A stretch of DNA of 64,000 nt from Eustoma russellianum (GCA_036186865.1 AP025040.1:31378950-31442949), one strand, 5' to 3'. Positions 11,357 to 22,103 are shown, counted from the stretch's first letter. Numbers and translations are program-made. The notes: a model not told the origin generated them from the letters alone.

Positions 11357-11374
11357 CCTCACTTATGGCGGAGG
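11357..11374 (-). other. LINE terminal stem-loop (LINE A)
   Basis: In the LINE sense this is CCTCCGCCATAAGTGAGG: CCTC/GAGG stem with a 10-nt loop, about 30 bp from the tail. Confidence 0.75.
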
Positions 11375-11450
11375 AAAACCATAGTACATCAAAATGAAAC
11401 AATGAAAATATAGCAGTAACTGATTATTAACAGCCAATCTATATATGATA

Positions 11451-11520
11451 TGCCGCATTAAAACCTTGCCAAGTAAAACCACCCTTGTGGATAAAACCTT
11501 GGCGAAGGAAAAAGCGTACA
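11451..11520 (-). other. conserved U-rich 3' UTR motif (LINE A)
   Basis: This is the exact inverted counterpart of 11112-11182. Because the two LINEs lie tail to tail, the motif pair makes a long inverted repeat with about 270 bp between the arms. Confidence 0.85.
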
Positions 11521-11804
11521 TATTTATATAGATGGAATGTTGACATGCGCTATTGTGTAATGAATTACAAAATGCCATCCGAATTCTACACAAACGTAAG
11601 AATATAAAATGCCGTGTAAACAGTCGCCCATCCACGTCTGAGAAATGGAACGCGAGGCCTGCTTGCTACCTTCCATGCCCTCCGATAAACCACAGCACAG
11701 CTACAGGAAAGAAATAGTAGGAGAGCTTCTCGCCACCGATAGCAATGCCAGTCCCAGGTGATATACGCATAGCATGTGTGGAGTAGACTTCGATCCATGC
11801 TGAG

Positions 11805-11832
11805 CTGCCGGCATAACCCAATGTGCCGGCAG
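11805..11832 (-). other. LINE A 3' UTR hairpin
   Basis: ctgccggca and tgccggcag form a perfect 9-bp stem with a 10-nt loop. It is the counterpart in LINE A of the gttgcc-type hairpins in the other LINE 3' UTRs; ggtaca follows on the plus strand at 11844. Confidence 0.8.
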
Positions 11833-12281
11833 AGATTCTTGGTACACGCCAATCCATGTGGAAGACTTGTAAGAATAAACAACAGAGTGTACAAGCCAAT
11901 GGTGTCTGATGTTGAGTATGATGAGGATAGCCTTTCACATAATAAAGAGGCCTCGCAGCCAGAAGCCATAAATGTGTTGTTACCGAGCATACACGTAGCA
12001 AGAAACCAAAATGCAACGTCAGCGTGTGAAATATAATATAATTGCAGCAGAGTGAGAGAAAAGGAAGCGCACCAAGTCTGCCTATGCTGAACGAAGTACA
12101 GGCAGGTAAAACTCGTCGTTGCCAATCCGTTTGGAAGAGTGCAGGTATGGGAGTGAGGGGCCGTCGCTCCAAATGGGCGGTGCAGTTGCGATGGCATCCA
12201 TTTATCACGGGAACAAAGACAACATTAAAGATGATAAGTATAGAAAAGATGCAGCATTGAAACAAATGAGTGCAATGCGTA

Positions 12282-12311
12282 CCGTGTCTGTCCGTGACTT
12301 TTCTGACACGG
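12282..12311 (-). other. LINE A 3' UTR hairpin, distal
   Basis: ccgtgtc pairs with gacacgg (7 bp) with a 16-nt loop; in the LINE sense ggtacg follows the stem. It lies just after the inferred ORF2 end at 12357. Confidence 0.65.
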
Positions 12312-12356
12312 GCAGAATGTAGTAAAAGATGGCAATCCATAAGGTAGACTAGGATG

Positions 12357-15300
12357 TCATGCAGTGCGCAGGCTCGCCGATGTGAGATCCAACGTGATTG
12401 ATGCCCGTACCATCAGAGGAAGATTATGTCTGTTGAAAACGCCCGTTGCAGGATGTATCATCGCATGTTGAGCAAGATAATGAGCTGGCATATTAGTCTC
12501 ACGATACGTGTGAGTAATCTCCAGTCGATGCTGCTAAATCAGAGTATGTAGTTGTCGGAGATGATAATTTCCAGAAACATGCCGTGTGTTGTGAAGGCAT
12601 GATAGCATTTGAGCACAATCCGTCTCAATTATAAGCAAACGATATAATGGAAGAAAATACATCAATCCAAAAAGAGTAGCCTGAATCTCTGCCTGCAAAG
12701 GTGTACTGGGAGGCAGACGAAATGAAAGTGCACGAATACAACGACCCTCTGGATCACGCAATATTGCCCCACCCACAGCATAGTGGCGGCCTACTGCTGC
12801 ATCCACATTTAACTTGAGCCTACCTGAAGGGGGAGTTTGCCACCGAATAACTCGGAGGCGCGGAGGCGCGGATCCAAGGGATCCAGGAGAGAGATAGTGT
12901 TGGACCCGCTGCCAGTTTGGATCCCTGGATCTTCAGCATCCACATGTGAATATCAAAATGTATAGAATGTCGCAGGCCCGCAGTCGAAAAGGTTGTAGTG
13001 TCCCCATATATTAACTGCGCATATTGACGCCAAATATTGGAAATTACAACTGATGGAATGACTATCTTTAAAACTCCAGATAGTGATGAAAAATTTGACC
13101 GATACCACGATGCTAACAAATATTGCCGCAGAGATAGAGATGCCGGAGGTACGCCATGCAGTTCAGCAGCAAAAAAACTCCATATGTATCGAATGCGAGT
13201 ACAGTAAATGAATACATGGTCCACTGTGGCTGAGTGTTCCCTGCAAAAAGGACATTGTGTTGGACGCGCCACCAAATATTGGCCTAATTAATCTTCAAAT
13301 GGCATGGCTGAATGAAATAAACGCCACAACAATATTCGTATGGATGGAGAATGGTGCTTGAACCAAATAAATTTTGTCGATAGCAGTGTTGGTCGTGACA
13401 CCCTACATATATCATAGGCTGACTTGAGAGTAAACTCCCCCGTGGATGTAGCCGTCCATGACAAAAAGGATCCAACACCAGTTGTATTAGAAATACAAGT
13501 GGGGTGAATTCGACATATAGATTTCCATACTACTGAGTCTGGTAACCGCGGATTATAATCACCCCGCCTTCCGTATCTCAAATGCATATACTGACTCCAT
13601 AATGTATCATGAAGCTGGTATGTCCACCAAATTCGACATTGATATACCTGTTGCAATTCACTGAAGTTACGAAGTCCTAAACCGCCTTCTTCAACTGGAA
13701 TGGTGATGTTTTTCCATGCCACCCAATGATGTCTATCTCGCCAAAAATATGCTGTCATCTTTCTGTCTAGCATGCGTATGACGGACTTGGGCATGCCGCC
13801 TGCCGCCAGAACGTGTAGTGGAAGCGCCGCAATGACGGAACGTAAAAGAACTAGTCGTCCCGCCGAAGATAGAAGGCGAGAATGCCAGCCATGTAAACGG
13901 TCATCCACATGTTGTAAGAGGGATGAACAATGCATAACCCCTGTGATGCCCTTATGAATATAAGAACCAAGATATCTAAAAGGCAATGTTGTTGGACGCA
14001 TGCCCAGAATTTCCTTGAAGATTCGGCTTTGGTGTGAAGTGATATTTGACGATGGTATGAAACTGCTTTTATTAAAATTTACCTTTTGTCCTGATGCAGT
14101 TTCATATGTAGTGAGAAATGAGTGGAACCGCCAGAGGTTTCGCTTTGTACCACGCAAAAAGATAAGTAAATTATCCGCATAAGCCAAATGTGAAATGGAC
14201 ATAGGCATTCGCCCCAGGTGAAATGATTGGATGCTTCCCGCTGCAACCAGTGCCTTCAGTCCCCTACTGAATCTTTCAGATGATAGAATAAACAATAAAG
14301 GTGATAAAGGGTCACCCTGCTTGACTCCCCTGAAAGGCCGAAAATAGGATGATGGCTGCCCATTGATTAAGACTGACATCCTCGTTGCACTTAGGTGATG
14401 AATGATAATCCGAATGAAAAACTCCGAAAAACCGAATTTGCGCAGTAGTAGTTGAAGATATTCCCAGCTTACCCGGTCAAAAGCCTTCATCATATCTAAT
14501 TTCAAACACAACTGAGGTCCGCCTCTGTCCAACATGTGCACCATTTCTCTGGCCAAAAGCACCTGAGTCGAAATATCATGACCCAGAAGAAAACCTGTTT
14601 GTTCCGACGAAATTAACTGTGGTAACAGCTGACCCAAACGAGTGGCAATGATACGAGTGCAAACTTTGCTTAAAAAATTTGTGAGACAAATAGGGCAAAA
14701 ATCTCCAAATGTCTGTGGCGACTGTGTTTTCGGGATAAGCGTAAGTAACGCACTAGCCATGACAGTCGGCTGTGGAACTCCAATGAAAAATTCTTGCACT
14801 GCTTTCAGAACATCCAAATGTATTATAGACCAGCATGAACGGTAGAAATTTCCATGAAAACCATCCGGCCCCGCTGCACTTTGCATGTCTAAACTCCATA
14901 CAGCCGCTTTGACCTCTGACTCTAATGGCAACTGCGTAAGCATTAGATTATCCGCTTCAGAGACTAGGTGTGGAATGTGTGATAATATAGCAGAATGATT
15001 ACTCGTAGGCGCACGAGCGAATAATTCCTTATAAAAATCAACCGCAGCTATCATAATATCATCCAGCTGTGTCAACAGTGTTCCCTGCGAGTTCTGAAGC
15101 TGGCGAATACATAGCTGTGAACGTTTACCTTTGACAAGGGTGTGAAAGTATCGGGTGTTAGCATCGCCTTCTTGTAACCATTTTACACGCGCCTTTTGTT
15201 TCCAATATTGAAGTTCATACTTTGAGGCGAGTAAATAATGCGCTTTGGCCTGATAAAATGCCTCACGCGCCTCTTCCGTGGGGCTAGCGTCCCAATTGGT

Positions 15301-16218
15301 TTCTGCGATATTGAGATGCTCCTCTGCATCCTTCAGAGTGCTGAAAATGTTCCCAAATATATTCTTATTCCAAATTTGAATGTCTTTCTTAAGCGAAAAT
15401 AATTTGGAGTAGAAACCCTGCATGCCGCCTGTAGTAGGATAGGATAACCATGCATGCTTCACATAAGTATGAAAATCAGGATGATGAAGCCATGCGTCTA
15501 GAAACCGGAAGGAGCGACGGGTAGGCTGGGTACTTGACTGACATTGTATCAAAAGCGGAGTATGATCCGATGTGACTCGTGGCAAATGAGAAAGCCGCAG
15601 AGTGTCGAACATATCATGCATCAAGAAATTAAGAAAAAGCCAGTCGAGCCTCCGGCGGATACGTCCGAGACCGTGGCCTTCGGCCCAAGTAAAACGCGAA
15701 CCTTGGTAGGGCGGCGACATAAGAGAACATGCTTCAATACAGTCATTAAAATCCTATAAAGCAGATAAGGAAGGTGTGGAGCGGCCACTATGATCTTCAA
15801 GGGTGCGAAACGTATTGAAATCTCCTCCAATCATCCAAGGTAACTGTAATCCCGTGGAGAAATCACATAATGTGCGCCATAATTGTTGACGCTGTGTAGC
15901 AGTGTGTTTTTCATATACTAAAGAGAGAACAAAAGAGTGTTGCTGCGAAATAGATGACAAAGTCAGGTGGATCACTTGATCTTGATCCTGTGTGTCAAGC
16001 AAACGAAACTCATTATCACGCCAGAAAAACCAGATATGTTCTGACTGTGAAGCATAACTATGTGAAAAGCCAAGACGCAAACCAAATCTATGCACTTGTG
16101 CCGGGGTATGCTTAGGTTCGATTAAAGCAACTAAATTTAAACGATGTTCCCTAATCAACTGTTGCAATCGAGGTAATGACGTGCGCATGCCTCGAATGTT
16201 CCATATTAATATATTCAT
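12357..16218 (-). pseudogene. LINE A ORF2: endonuclease, reverse transcriptase, zinc region, RNase H
   Basis: This is the ORF2 polyprotein for target-primed reverse transcription. The APE-type endonuclease begins M-N-I-L-I-W-N-I-R-G, with L-I-E-P-K (catalytic Glu), G-G-D-F-N and S-D-H-T-P-L near 15560. Reverse transcriptase spans about 14950-14050: A-A-G-P-D-G-F, then F-D-R-V-S-W-E, then G-V-K-Q-G-D-P-L-S-P. The active site reads Y-A-D-N (14184-14195) instead of Y/F-A-D-D. The zinc-binding C-P-F-C...H...C lies near 13245, and RNase H (N-V-D-A-A ... I-E-T-D-C) at about 12820-12400. Stops at about 15754, 13286 and 12532 lie in one frame each and all fit C-to-T changes of Gln codons; a frameshift lies near 12870. 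Past the last stop the RNase H frame continues to 12357. It is recent enough to read in full, but dead. Confidence 0.88.
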
Positions 16219-17490
16219 TGAGTAAGGCTACAAACACTTCCCTGAATGACGTAAGATGCGCTGCGCGTCAGAATGGTCGATGGTGGCAGCGGAGGCAGGT
16301 CCTTTCGAGTTCGGCGCTTCCGACGAGGTACAACTGGTATAAACGGTGCCTCCTCCGTATGTTCATTCAGTCTAGATATTAATATGTCATCATCAGGCGA
16401 CGAGTCAAGCAGTTGCATGTGACGTGCAACTTCCGCGGGTACCGTAGGAATGGCCTCAGCCTCAGCCGATGGTTCATCTGGCAAATCATTATCCGACAAA
16501 TGGCCAATATCTGTATGCATGACGTCATCTGGCATTTGGTGATCTGCAGCATCGCAGAAAGTGTCTTGGTGCTGGCCCTCCTCCACATCTTCTGGATCTT
16601 CGCTGGTGGCAGGAGCACCCGATAGAGGTATCTCAGCCGGCGGCAATTCAGGCATATAATCTTGAGGTGGCACCGTAGGAAGCGGTGCTGTTGCCTTCTT
16701 CTTGACAGGTGTCCATCGTTGTTTCGGCGGGCGAGACGAAGGTGGCGGTGGAGGCGGTGGAATTGTCGACGGCGTTGACATCTTTGGCGTACAAGACGAT
16801 TGATCATGCCCAAGTCGATTACAAGCAGTACAAAATTTGGGCAAATCCTCATAGATCACTGACTGCAGTATAAGCCTTTTCTTTGCCTGTAAATATATTT
16901 TTTGCGGAAGATCCTGCGATACATCGACCTCAACACATATTCGTGCCACGGACGGCCTGAGGCCATTAGAGGTTGCAACATCAAGCTTGAGTGGGCAGCC
17001 GATCGGTTTCACTATTTCAAAAAGAGCATCGCGACAGTGCAGGTGGATCGGCAAGCCAGGTAGGGCAACCCAGACTGGAACAATGGGTACATCAGCAGAA
17101 GGATCAAAATCCACAGTCCACTTGGTTATACGCATATGACAACCTGATATAAGACATGATCTACGATAAAAGCATCGGAGATAATCCGCTTCTTGGCAAA
17201 AATTTAAGAGAATGTGGGTTTGATCAATGAGTGTTATGCGCAAATCCTGATGAAATCCAATTTTTTCAAAAAACATCCCGGATCACCTTCAAAGGAGGGC
17301 GTCCATACCAAAACGTGCCAACCAAGGAATATTTGAATGGCGCGGCTAAAGCATCGATTTCAGAATCGAGAAATGAGATCATAGGAATACCTTTGTGCCT
17401 TGAAACTGTTTTGGGTGAAATGCTAATTTTTTGCGCAGAGGAGTCGCCGGCAACAATATCGGCAAACGATGGAAGTTTCGACGTCGACAT
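16215..17490 (-). pseudogene. LINE A ORF1 (DUF4283-like plus CCHC knuckle), one frameshift
   Basis: This is the ORF1 RNA-binding protein of a plant LINE. The start at 17490 (M-S-T-S-K-L) lies just after the 5' UTR. Residues 1 to about 75 lead into F-W-Y-G-R-P-P-L. The reading frame then breaks at about 17270 in a T6 run; one missing T explains the shift, after which the frame continues from about 17276 to 16215. The fold-defining W-V-A-L-P-G-L-P block lies near 17070. A CCHC knuckle (C-x2-C-x4-H-x4-C) lies at about 16790-16840, followed by a Pro-rich linker and an acidic tail. In L1-type elements ORF1 coats the RNA. The stop codon overlaps the ORF2 start as ATGA. Apart from the single slip the ORF looks intact. 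Confidence 0.85.
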
Positions 17491-17670
17491 TCTTGATCTG
17501 AAATTTCGACTGTAGGTTGATCAAAAGAATAGCAGACTGAAATAGCGTAGAATTGCGCATGGTTTGGAGTCGGGGATTGACGGCGGCGGTGGAGAACGAC
17601 TGCGGCGGCGGCTAAAGCCACCTGGAAATTCGCCAGAGGCCCTGCGCCATTTTTTTCTATATTATATAAC

Positions 17671-17671
<1 letters not shown>

Positions 17672-17712
<41 letters not shown>
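17672..17712. repeat. (TA)n microsatellite between LINE A and LINE C
   Basis: About 40 bp of mostly uninterrupted TA separate the 5' end of LINE A from the 3' tail of LINE C. It is either the tail of LINE C or its insertion target. Confidence 0.9.
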
Positions 17713-17715
<3 letters not shown>

Positions 17716-19285
17716 CAGAAATGATATTTATTATGAGAAAGCCTCACTTATGGCGGAGGAATACCTTATTACAATATGTCTATAGCATCGTAAGAAAAAA
17801 GATAGTGTAAAGATGTAAGGATGGCTATTCTCCAATCATGCATGATATGTCGCATTAAAACCTTGCCAAGTAAAACCACCCTTGTGGATAAAACCTTGGC
17901 GAAGGAAAAAGCGTACATATTTGCATCATTGGAAGAATAGCATGTAACATAATATGTGAATACATCAGATGAAAACATGTAAAACAACATAGTCAATACG
18001 CTGCTAAGATGTATATCTCCCATGTTGGTCGTCCGAGCTAGGATGGCGAAAGTGTGGCAAAGTGGCATCCGTGAAGATAATACCACTAATATGGGTTGGC
18101 AATGAGTGGAGCGTTGTGTAGTAGATCGCTGTGGAATCTGACATTGCTTGTTGTGAAAGAAAGTGTGCATCTTGATTGATCTCCCTTGGAGCATATGTGA
18201 GCGACATAGACAGCTGATGAAGCAACGAGCGCAGACGATGCAGGTCCGGAGCTAGTGGACCCAAAGTATCTACTAGTTGGACTAACTCCAAGCAATCAAC
18301 CTCCACTATGACTTGTCCAAATTGAGGCACATAATAAAAGATTGATAACAATGCCGTTTGGGCCTCTACACGTAGAGGATAATCATGTCGAAGTGGTATA
18401 GACAATGCGTGTACTAATCTACCCTCTGCATCTCTAAGAATAGCCCCGCCTCCTGCTGTAGAACATCCTACCGCTGCATCAGTATTAAGTTTGAGCATAC
18501 CGGATGGTGGAAGACTCCAACGTACTATCCTTATGCGGCTTGATAGCAAAGACGGTGATAACCCCATATTTATGAGCCATTTAATGGAACAAGCTGTCTT
18601 CGTACCATTTCTTGATTTCGTCCACATGTATATATCATTCCTAATGGCTCGAATGAGAGTATTTTGTGACCACCCAGTATCATCGTAGGTTACTGCTGCA
18701 TACGATTTTCATATATTCCATAAGAATATCCCCGCAAAGATTTGGTGAATTTCTCCCAAGAATGAGTTTGGAGCTGTCATCCAAACCGATAAGATATAAG
18801 ATCTCCATCCGGTGGGTGATGGTATTGTGATGTCCAATAAAGAGTGGAAGTAGTCCCTGACAACACGTATTGCATGGCATGAATAGAAGATGTGATTTGT
18901 AGAAGCAGAATCCTGGTGGCAAAAAGGACATATGGTTGGCAGAATGTGTAAGAAACGGCAAAGTGTATCCGGTAGGGGCAGTGCGTTATTAAACAATCTT
19001 CAAAGGAAGACTTGAACAGCTGGGCGTTGATGTTTTAGCCAGATATATTTATGAGATATCAACGTTGTCCAAGTTGGGCGAATAAGATCATAGGAGTTGG
19101 ATAGCAGAAAACGGCCAGACGCAGTTGGCCAGAGTGGCATGTCGTCAACCCATTGCGTCATTGATATGCACCGATGATGAATTGAACATATGCGGTGCCA
19201 ACCAGATGAATCATATAAGCGAGGAATAAAGTCACGTCTGCTACCATATCGCATGCGCATATACTGTCCCCAAAGATTCTGTGAA
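17713..19285 (-). mobile_element. LINE C: 5'-truncated LINE copy
   Basis: The copy contains the distal part of ORF2 and the 3' UTR on the minus strand. It is 5'-truncated at about 19285, upstream of Y-M-R-M-R-Y-G, and its right edge touches another short TA tract (19286-19304). The 3' UTR contains the conserved U-rich motif at 17849-17917 and the terminal stem-loop at 17742-17759. Confidence 0.85.
18004..19285 (-). pseudogene. LINE C ORF2 C-terminal part: zinc region and RNase H
   Basis: The frame from 19260 to 19000 covers the post-RT region ending in K-H-Q-R-P-A-V-Q-V-F-L. The adjacent frame 18996-18709 carries the zinc-binding C-P-F-C-H-Q-D ... H-I-F-Y-S-C signature, after a frameshift at about 18998. 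The frame 18627-18004 is a complete RNase H: N-T-D-A-A-V-G (first Asp), the Glu in V-E-A-Q, V-E-V-D-C (third) and N-Q-D-A-H (last Asp), then about 45 more residues to the stop. This is the best-preserved RNase H among the LINEs here and serves as a reference for the broken ones. It is not functional, being 5'-truncated and frameshifted. Confidence 0.85.
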
Positions 19286-19304
19286 TGATATATATATATA
19301 TAAC

Positions 19305-19960
19305 GACGAGATATATATTTCGATCCCGACGTTTCACCGACACATCATAAATGTACGCCAACATCAAACGTTGCAGAACATAGATAAAGGTCTTAGGTTT
19401 CATCTGAGACAAGTTTCATTAAATTTGGATAAGTATAAGTCACCCAGACGTTCATTGTTCTGAGACTAGTGCATCTGATTTTCAGACTTGCAAAGGTTAA
19501 GAACATCAACGTGGTTGATATACTTGCCAAAAGAATTTTGAAAAACAATTTCAAACCTTTAAAGTATACATCTTGAGGATCGTTCCATAAACTTTTTAGA
19601 TCATTTAGAGTTGTCATTGAATAGGAACTAATTTTTCTTAAAGAAACATTTTTGGAAGATTGACAGAGTCCAAGTAAAACACGTTTTTCAAGGACTTACA
19701 CTTTGAATTTTAATCTGAAATTTTTATGACACATAGATAACATCTAAGAGTACATTTTCACAAAAGTTTACTAATTTTGGAGGTCTAGAACCTGATCATT
19801 TAGTTAATCAAAAACAGGATTTGAAAACAGAATATGTTTTCAGAAGTGAGTAATTGCTAACTAAAAGTTTTAAAAACCAATTTTCCGCACTAACTATTCA
19901 AACTTCTTTCTAGTGGTGCTATAAAACTCCGAAAATATCTTAAAATTAAAAGGCTCTTTA
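19305..19960 (+). repeat. family-T LTR fragment (3' end of LTR)
   Basis: The segment matches, in + orientation, the reverse complement of 30950-31450 in the complete element. Shared words are ggataagtataagtca, ctgagactagtgca, ctgattttcagacttgcaaaggtt, and ctattcaa...tctagtggtgc at the end. It is truncated on the left by LINE C, and the last about 20 bp of the LTR and the primer site are missing. Confidence 0.7.
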
Positions 19961-21010
19961 TGAGCTCAACCAAGCTTCTAGAGGTTGGTATGAGATATTA
20001 AGAAACTTCTTAATTGATAATGGTTCTTCAAGAGGAAAGAATTATACCACCTAGTTTAACACAAAAGTGATCATTTACTCGTTTAAATTTATGTTGATGA
20101 TAATATATTTAGTGCTACTAATGATCATTTATGTAAGCATTTTACTAAACATATGGAATATGAGTTTAAGATGAGGAACATGGATGAGCTCAACAACGTT
20201 TTTGAATTTTCAGGGTCATTTTTATGGGCTACATCCACTAGATGTCTTGATTCCTTTGTTAATAAAATATTTGCATTTTAACCAAAAATGAAAGGAGTGG
20301 ACATTTCTCAAACAAAGTACACTAAGTATTTCCTAAAAAATACAAATTTGAAGATGAGAAGAGTGTAAGGACACCAATGAACACAAGTTTAAAGATCGAT
20401 AAGATAAAAAAGAATATCTGTTGAGGTAACAAAGTATAAGGGCATGATTGGTAGCTTACCATATTTCGTGACTAGTTGAACTGACATGTGCTATATTTTA
20501 AAGCATGCTTAAGGAATCGCATCTAATTGCTATAAAGTGCATTTTTAAATATTTGAAAGGTATGTTAAAATTTGTGTTGTTTTAACCTAAGAATGGATGT
20601 TTTGATTTAAGAAGATATAACAATTCAGATTATGTTGGGAATCTTGTTGGTAGAGAAAACACATTCGGCACTTGTCAATTTCTTGGTGATTGTTTTCTTT
20701 CTTGGTTTTCCAAGAAAAAAATAATGTGTAACTTTCCAACATGTTGGGTGCAATTGCTTTGGATGATACATACATTAAATGATTACAATATTAAGTTTTA
20801 CAATATACCTATTTTACGTAATATATTAGCTATATATATAACGCAAAATTCGTTCTTCGTAGTAGAACCGAACATATTAAGTTAGACTTGGCTTTATAAC
20901 ATATTGAATGCGAAAGGGGTTAGTTGTATTAAATTTGCCTCAACTAATATCAATTAGCTGGCATATTCACGAAACCACTTCCTAATGAGGCAGGAATTTT
21001 ACCATGGTTG
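19961..21010 (+). pseudogene. copia RT/RNase H remnant, internally deleted element
   Basis: Sequence corresponding to the K-A-L-Y-G-L-K-Q-A-P-R-A-W-Y part of reverse transcriptase begins within 30 bp of the LTR end, so gag, protease, integrase and the first half of RT have been deleted. The active-site region is still visible at about 20090-20115 (F-M-L-M-I-I-Y in one frame; Y-V-D-D degenerated to ttatgttgatgataat). The block D-I-S-Q-T-K-Y-T-K follows near 20300 and R-T-P-M-N near 20370. The C-terminal A-x-I-F-T-K-P-L-P signature of copia RNase H lies at about 20960-20985. Multiple stops and shifts are present. Together with the LTR fragment on its left this is one decayed family-T element. 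Confidence 0.75.
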
Positions 21011-21179
21011 AGGAATTGACATAATTAATGAGGAGGCTTAGCCATCCACAACTTTTGGTAACTTGCAGCATTTAGAGGAGCAGTAGATGAGACGAGCGGT
21101 ATAAGTAACTTTAGATACATCTCCTCACATGCTCAAGGATTATTTACATAGTGGGAGATAAATGACAGAAGATAAGATT

Positions 21180-21648
21180 TTTCTTTTTTATACGGAAGCA
21201 GAACAGAGCTAGAATGAAATCCTGTGACTCATTCGTTTATGAAAATTTTTTATCCAAGGAGTCCATAGGCTAAAGGCCTATTCGATGTTTTACTAAAACG
21301 TCTACTTCATTATATTTATATAAATTTTATATAAATATATTATTTGCTTGATCTATGAGGCTATATTTCAAGGTGTAACTCAAATCCTGGCGTCAAAGCC
21401 CACACTAATATGTAAAATCTATTTAGGGATTAATGCCCTAGTNNNNNNNNNNTCCCTCATTTTTCTTTTTTTTAGAGGGCAGCGGAACAGAGCTAGAATG
21501 AAATCCTATGACTCATTCGTTAATGAAAATTTTCGATCCAAGGCGTCCATGGGCTAAAGGCCTATTCGATGTTTTACTAAAAGGTCTACTTTATTATATT
21601 TATATAAATTTTATATAAATATATTATTTGCTTGATCTATGAGGCTAT
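21180..21648 (+). repeat. duplicated about 170-185 bp segment flanking an assembly gap
   Basis: 21180-21364 and 21463-21648 share cagagctagaatgaaatcc, actcattcgtt, ggctaaaggcctattcgatgttttactaaaa and tgcttgatctatgaggctat. About 100 bp including the run of Ns separate the copies. It is either a genuine tandem repeat or an assembly artefact at the gap. Confidence 0.8.
21443..21452. other. assembly gap (10 N)
   Basis: Ten Ns; a 10-N run is usually a placeholder, so the true size is unknown. Confidence 0.98.
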
Positions 21649-21702
21649 TTGTTTTTGGTGAAAGACGGGCGGTATCGTCCAGGTGTTTTATTAATATAAT
21701 AA

Positions 21703-21721
21703 CCCTCACTTGTGGCGGAGG
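21703..21721 (-). other. LINE terminal stem-loop (LINE B)
   Basis: In the LINE sense: CCTCCGCCACAAGTGAGGG. The CCTC/GAGG stem is the same as in LINE A and C, with one loop base changed. Confidence 0.75.
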
Positions 21722-22072
21722 AATACCGTGGTTATAAGAGTCATGCTAAGCTATGGAGGGAGACTCTCCCAAATTAAAGAAGACAAAAGTGTAAAGATAT
21801 ACATGAAACACAGAAATGCAACAAGTAATAACATGTCATTAGTGGCTAACAATGAACAAGAATGATGAAAAAATAAAGTAGCTATAGATGGCATCCTAAG
21901 TCTTGAATATCCGGTGCTGAAATCCTGAGCCGTAATGCATTGTTGCTGTGTGGATGAAGTAAAACATGGTTGCTCCAATTTTCGCCATGTCAAAGATAAA
22001 AAAAGAGATAATTAATAGAGTGTTTATTGAGCATAGTGTAGAACCAAAGATATAATTTCTGTACATACCGAC

Positions 22073-22103
22073 GTTGCCCGTATTCATCATGAACGCGGGC
22101 AAC
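22073..22103 (-). other. LINE B 3' UTR hairpin 1
   Basis: gttgcccg pairs with cgggcaac (8 bp, 15-nt loop). In the LINE sense gtcggtatgtac follows the stem, matching the ggtacgt trailer of the + LINE hairpins. Confidence 0.8.

Larger units (their letters stand above)
11330..17652 (-). mobile_element. LINE A: full-length plant L1-type LINE with RNase H
   Basis: About 6.3 kb on the minus strand: a GC-rich 5' UTR (about 17491-17652), ORF1 (17490-16215), ORF2 (16218-12357) and a 3' UTR of about 1 kb (12356-11330) ending at a TA/A-rich junction. Domain order is an RNA-binding-like region with CCHC knuckle, then endonuclease, reverse transcriptase, zinc-binding region and RNase H. It is inactive: ORF1 has a frameshift, ORF2 several stops and a frameshift, and the RT active site is altered. 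A clear target-site duplication was not found. Confidence 0.9.

Noticed and set aside
12042..12322. Plus-strand ORFs of 67-72 codons over the LINE A 3' UTR
   Set aside because: They are antisense to the LINE with no recognisable domain; chance frames in relatively GC-rich sequence.
15720..15760. Frameshift between the endonuclease halves of LINE A ORF2
   Set aside because: The two frames are in phase; a single TAG stop separates them.
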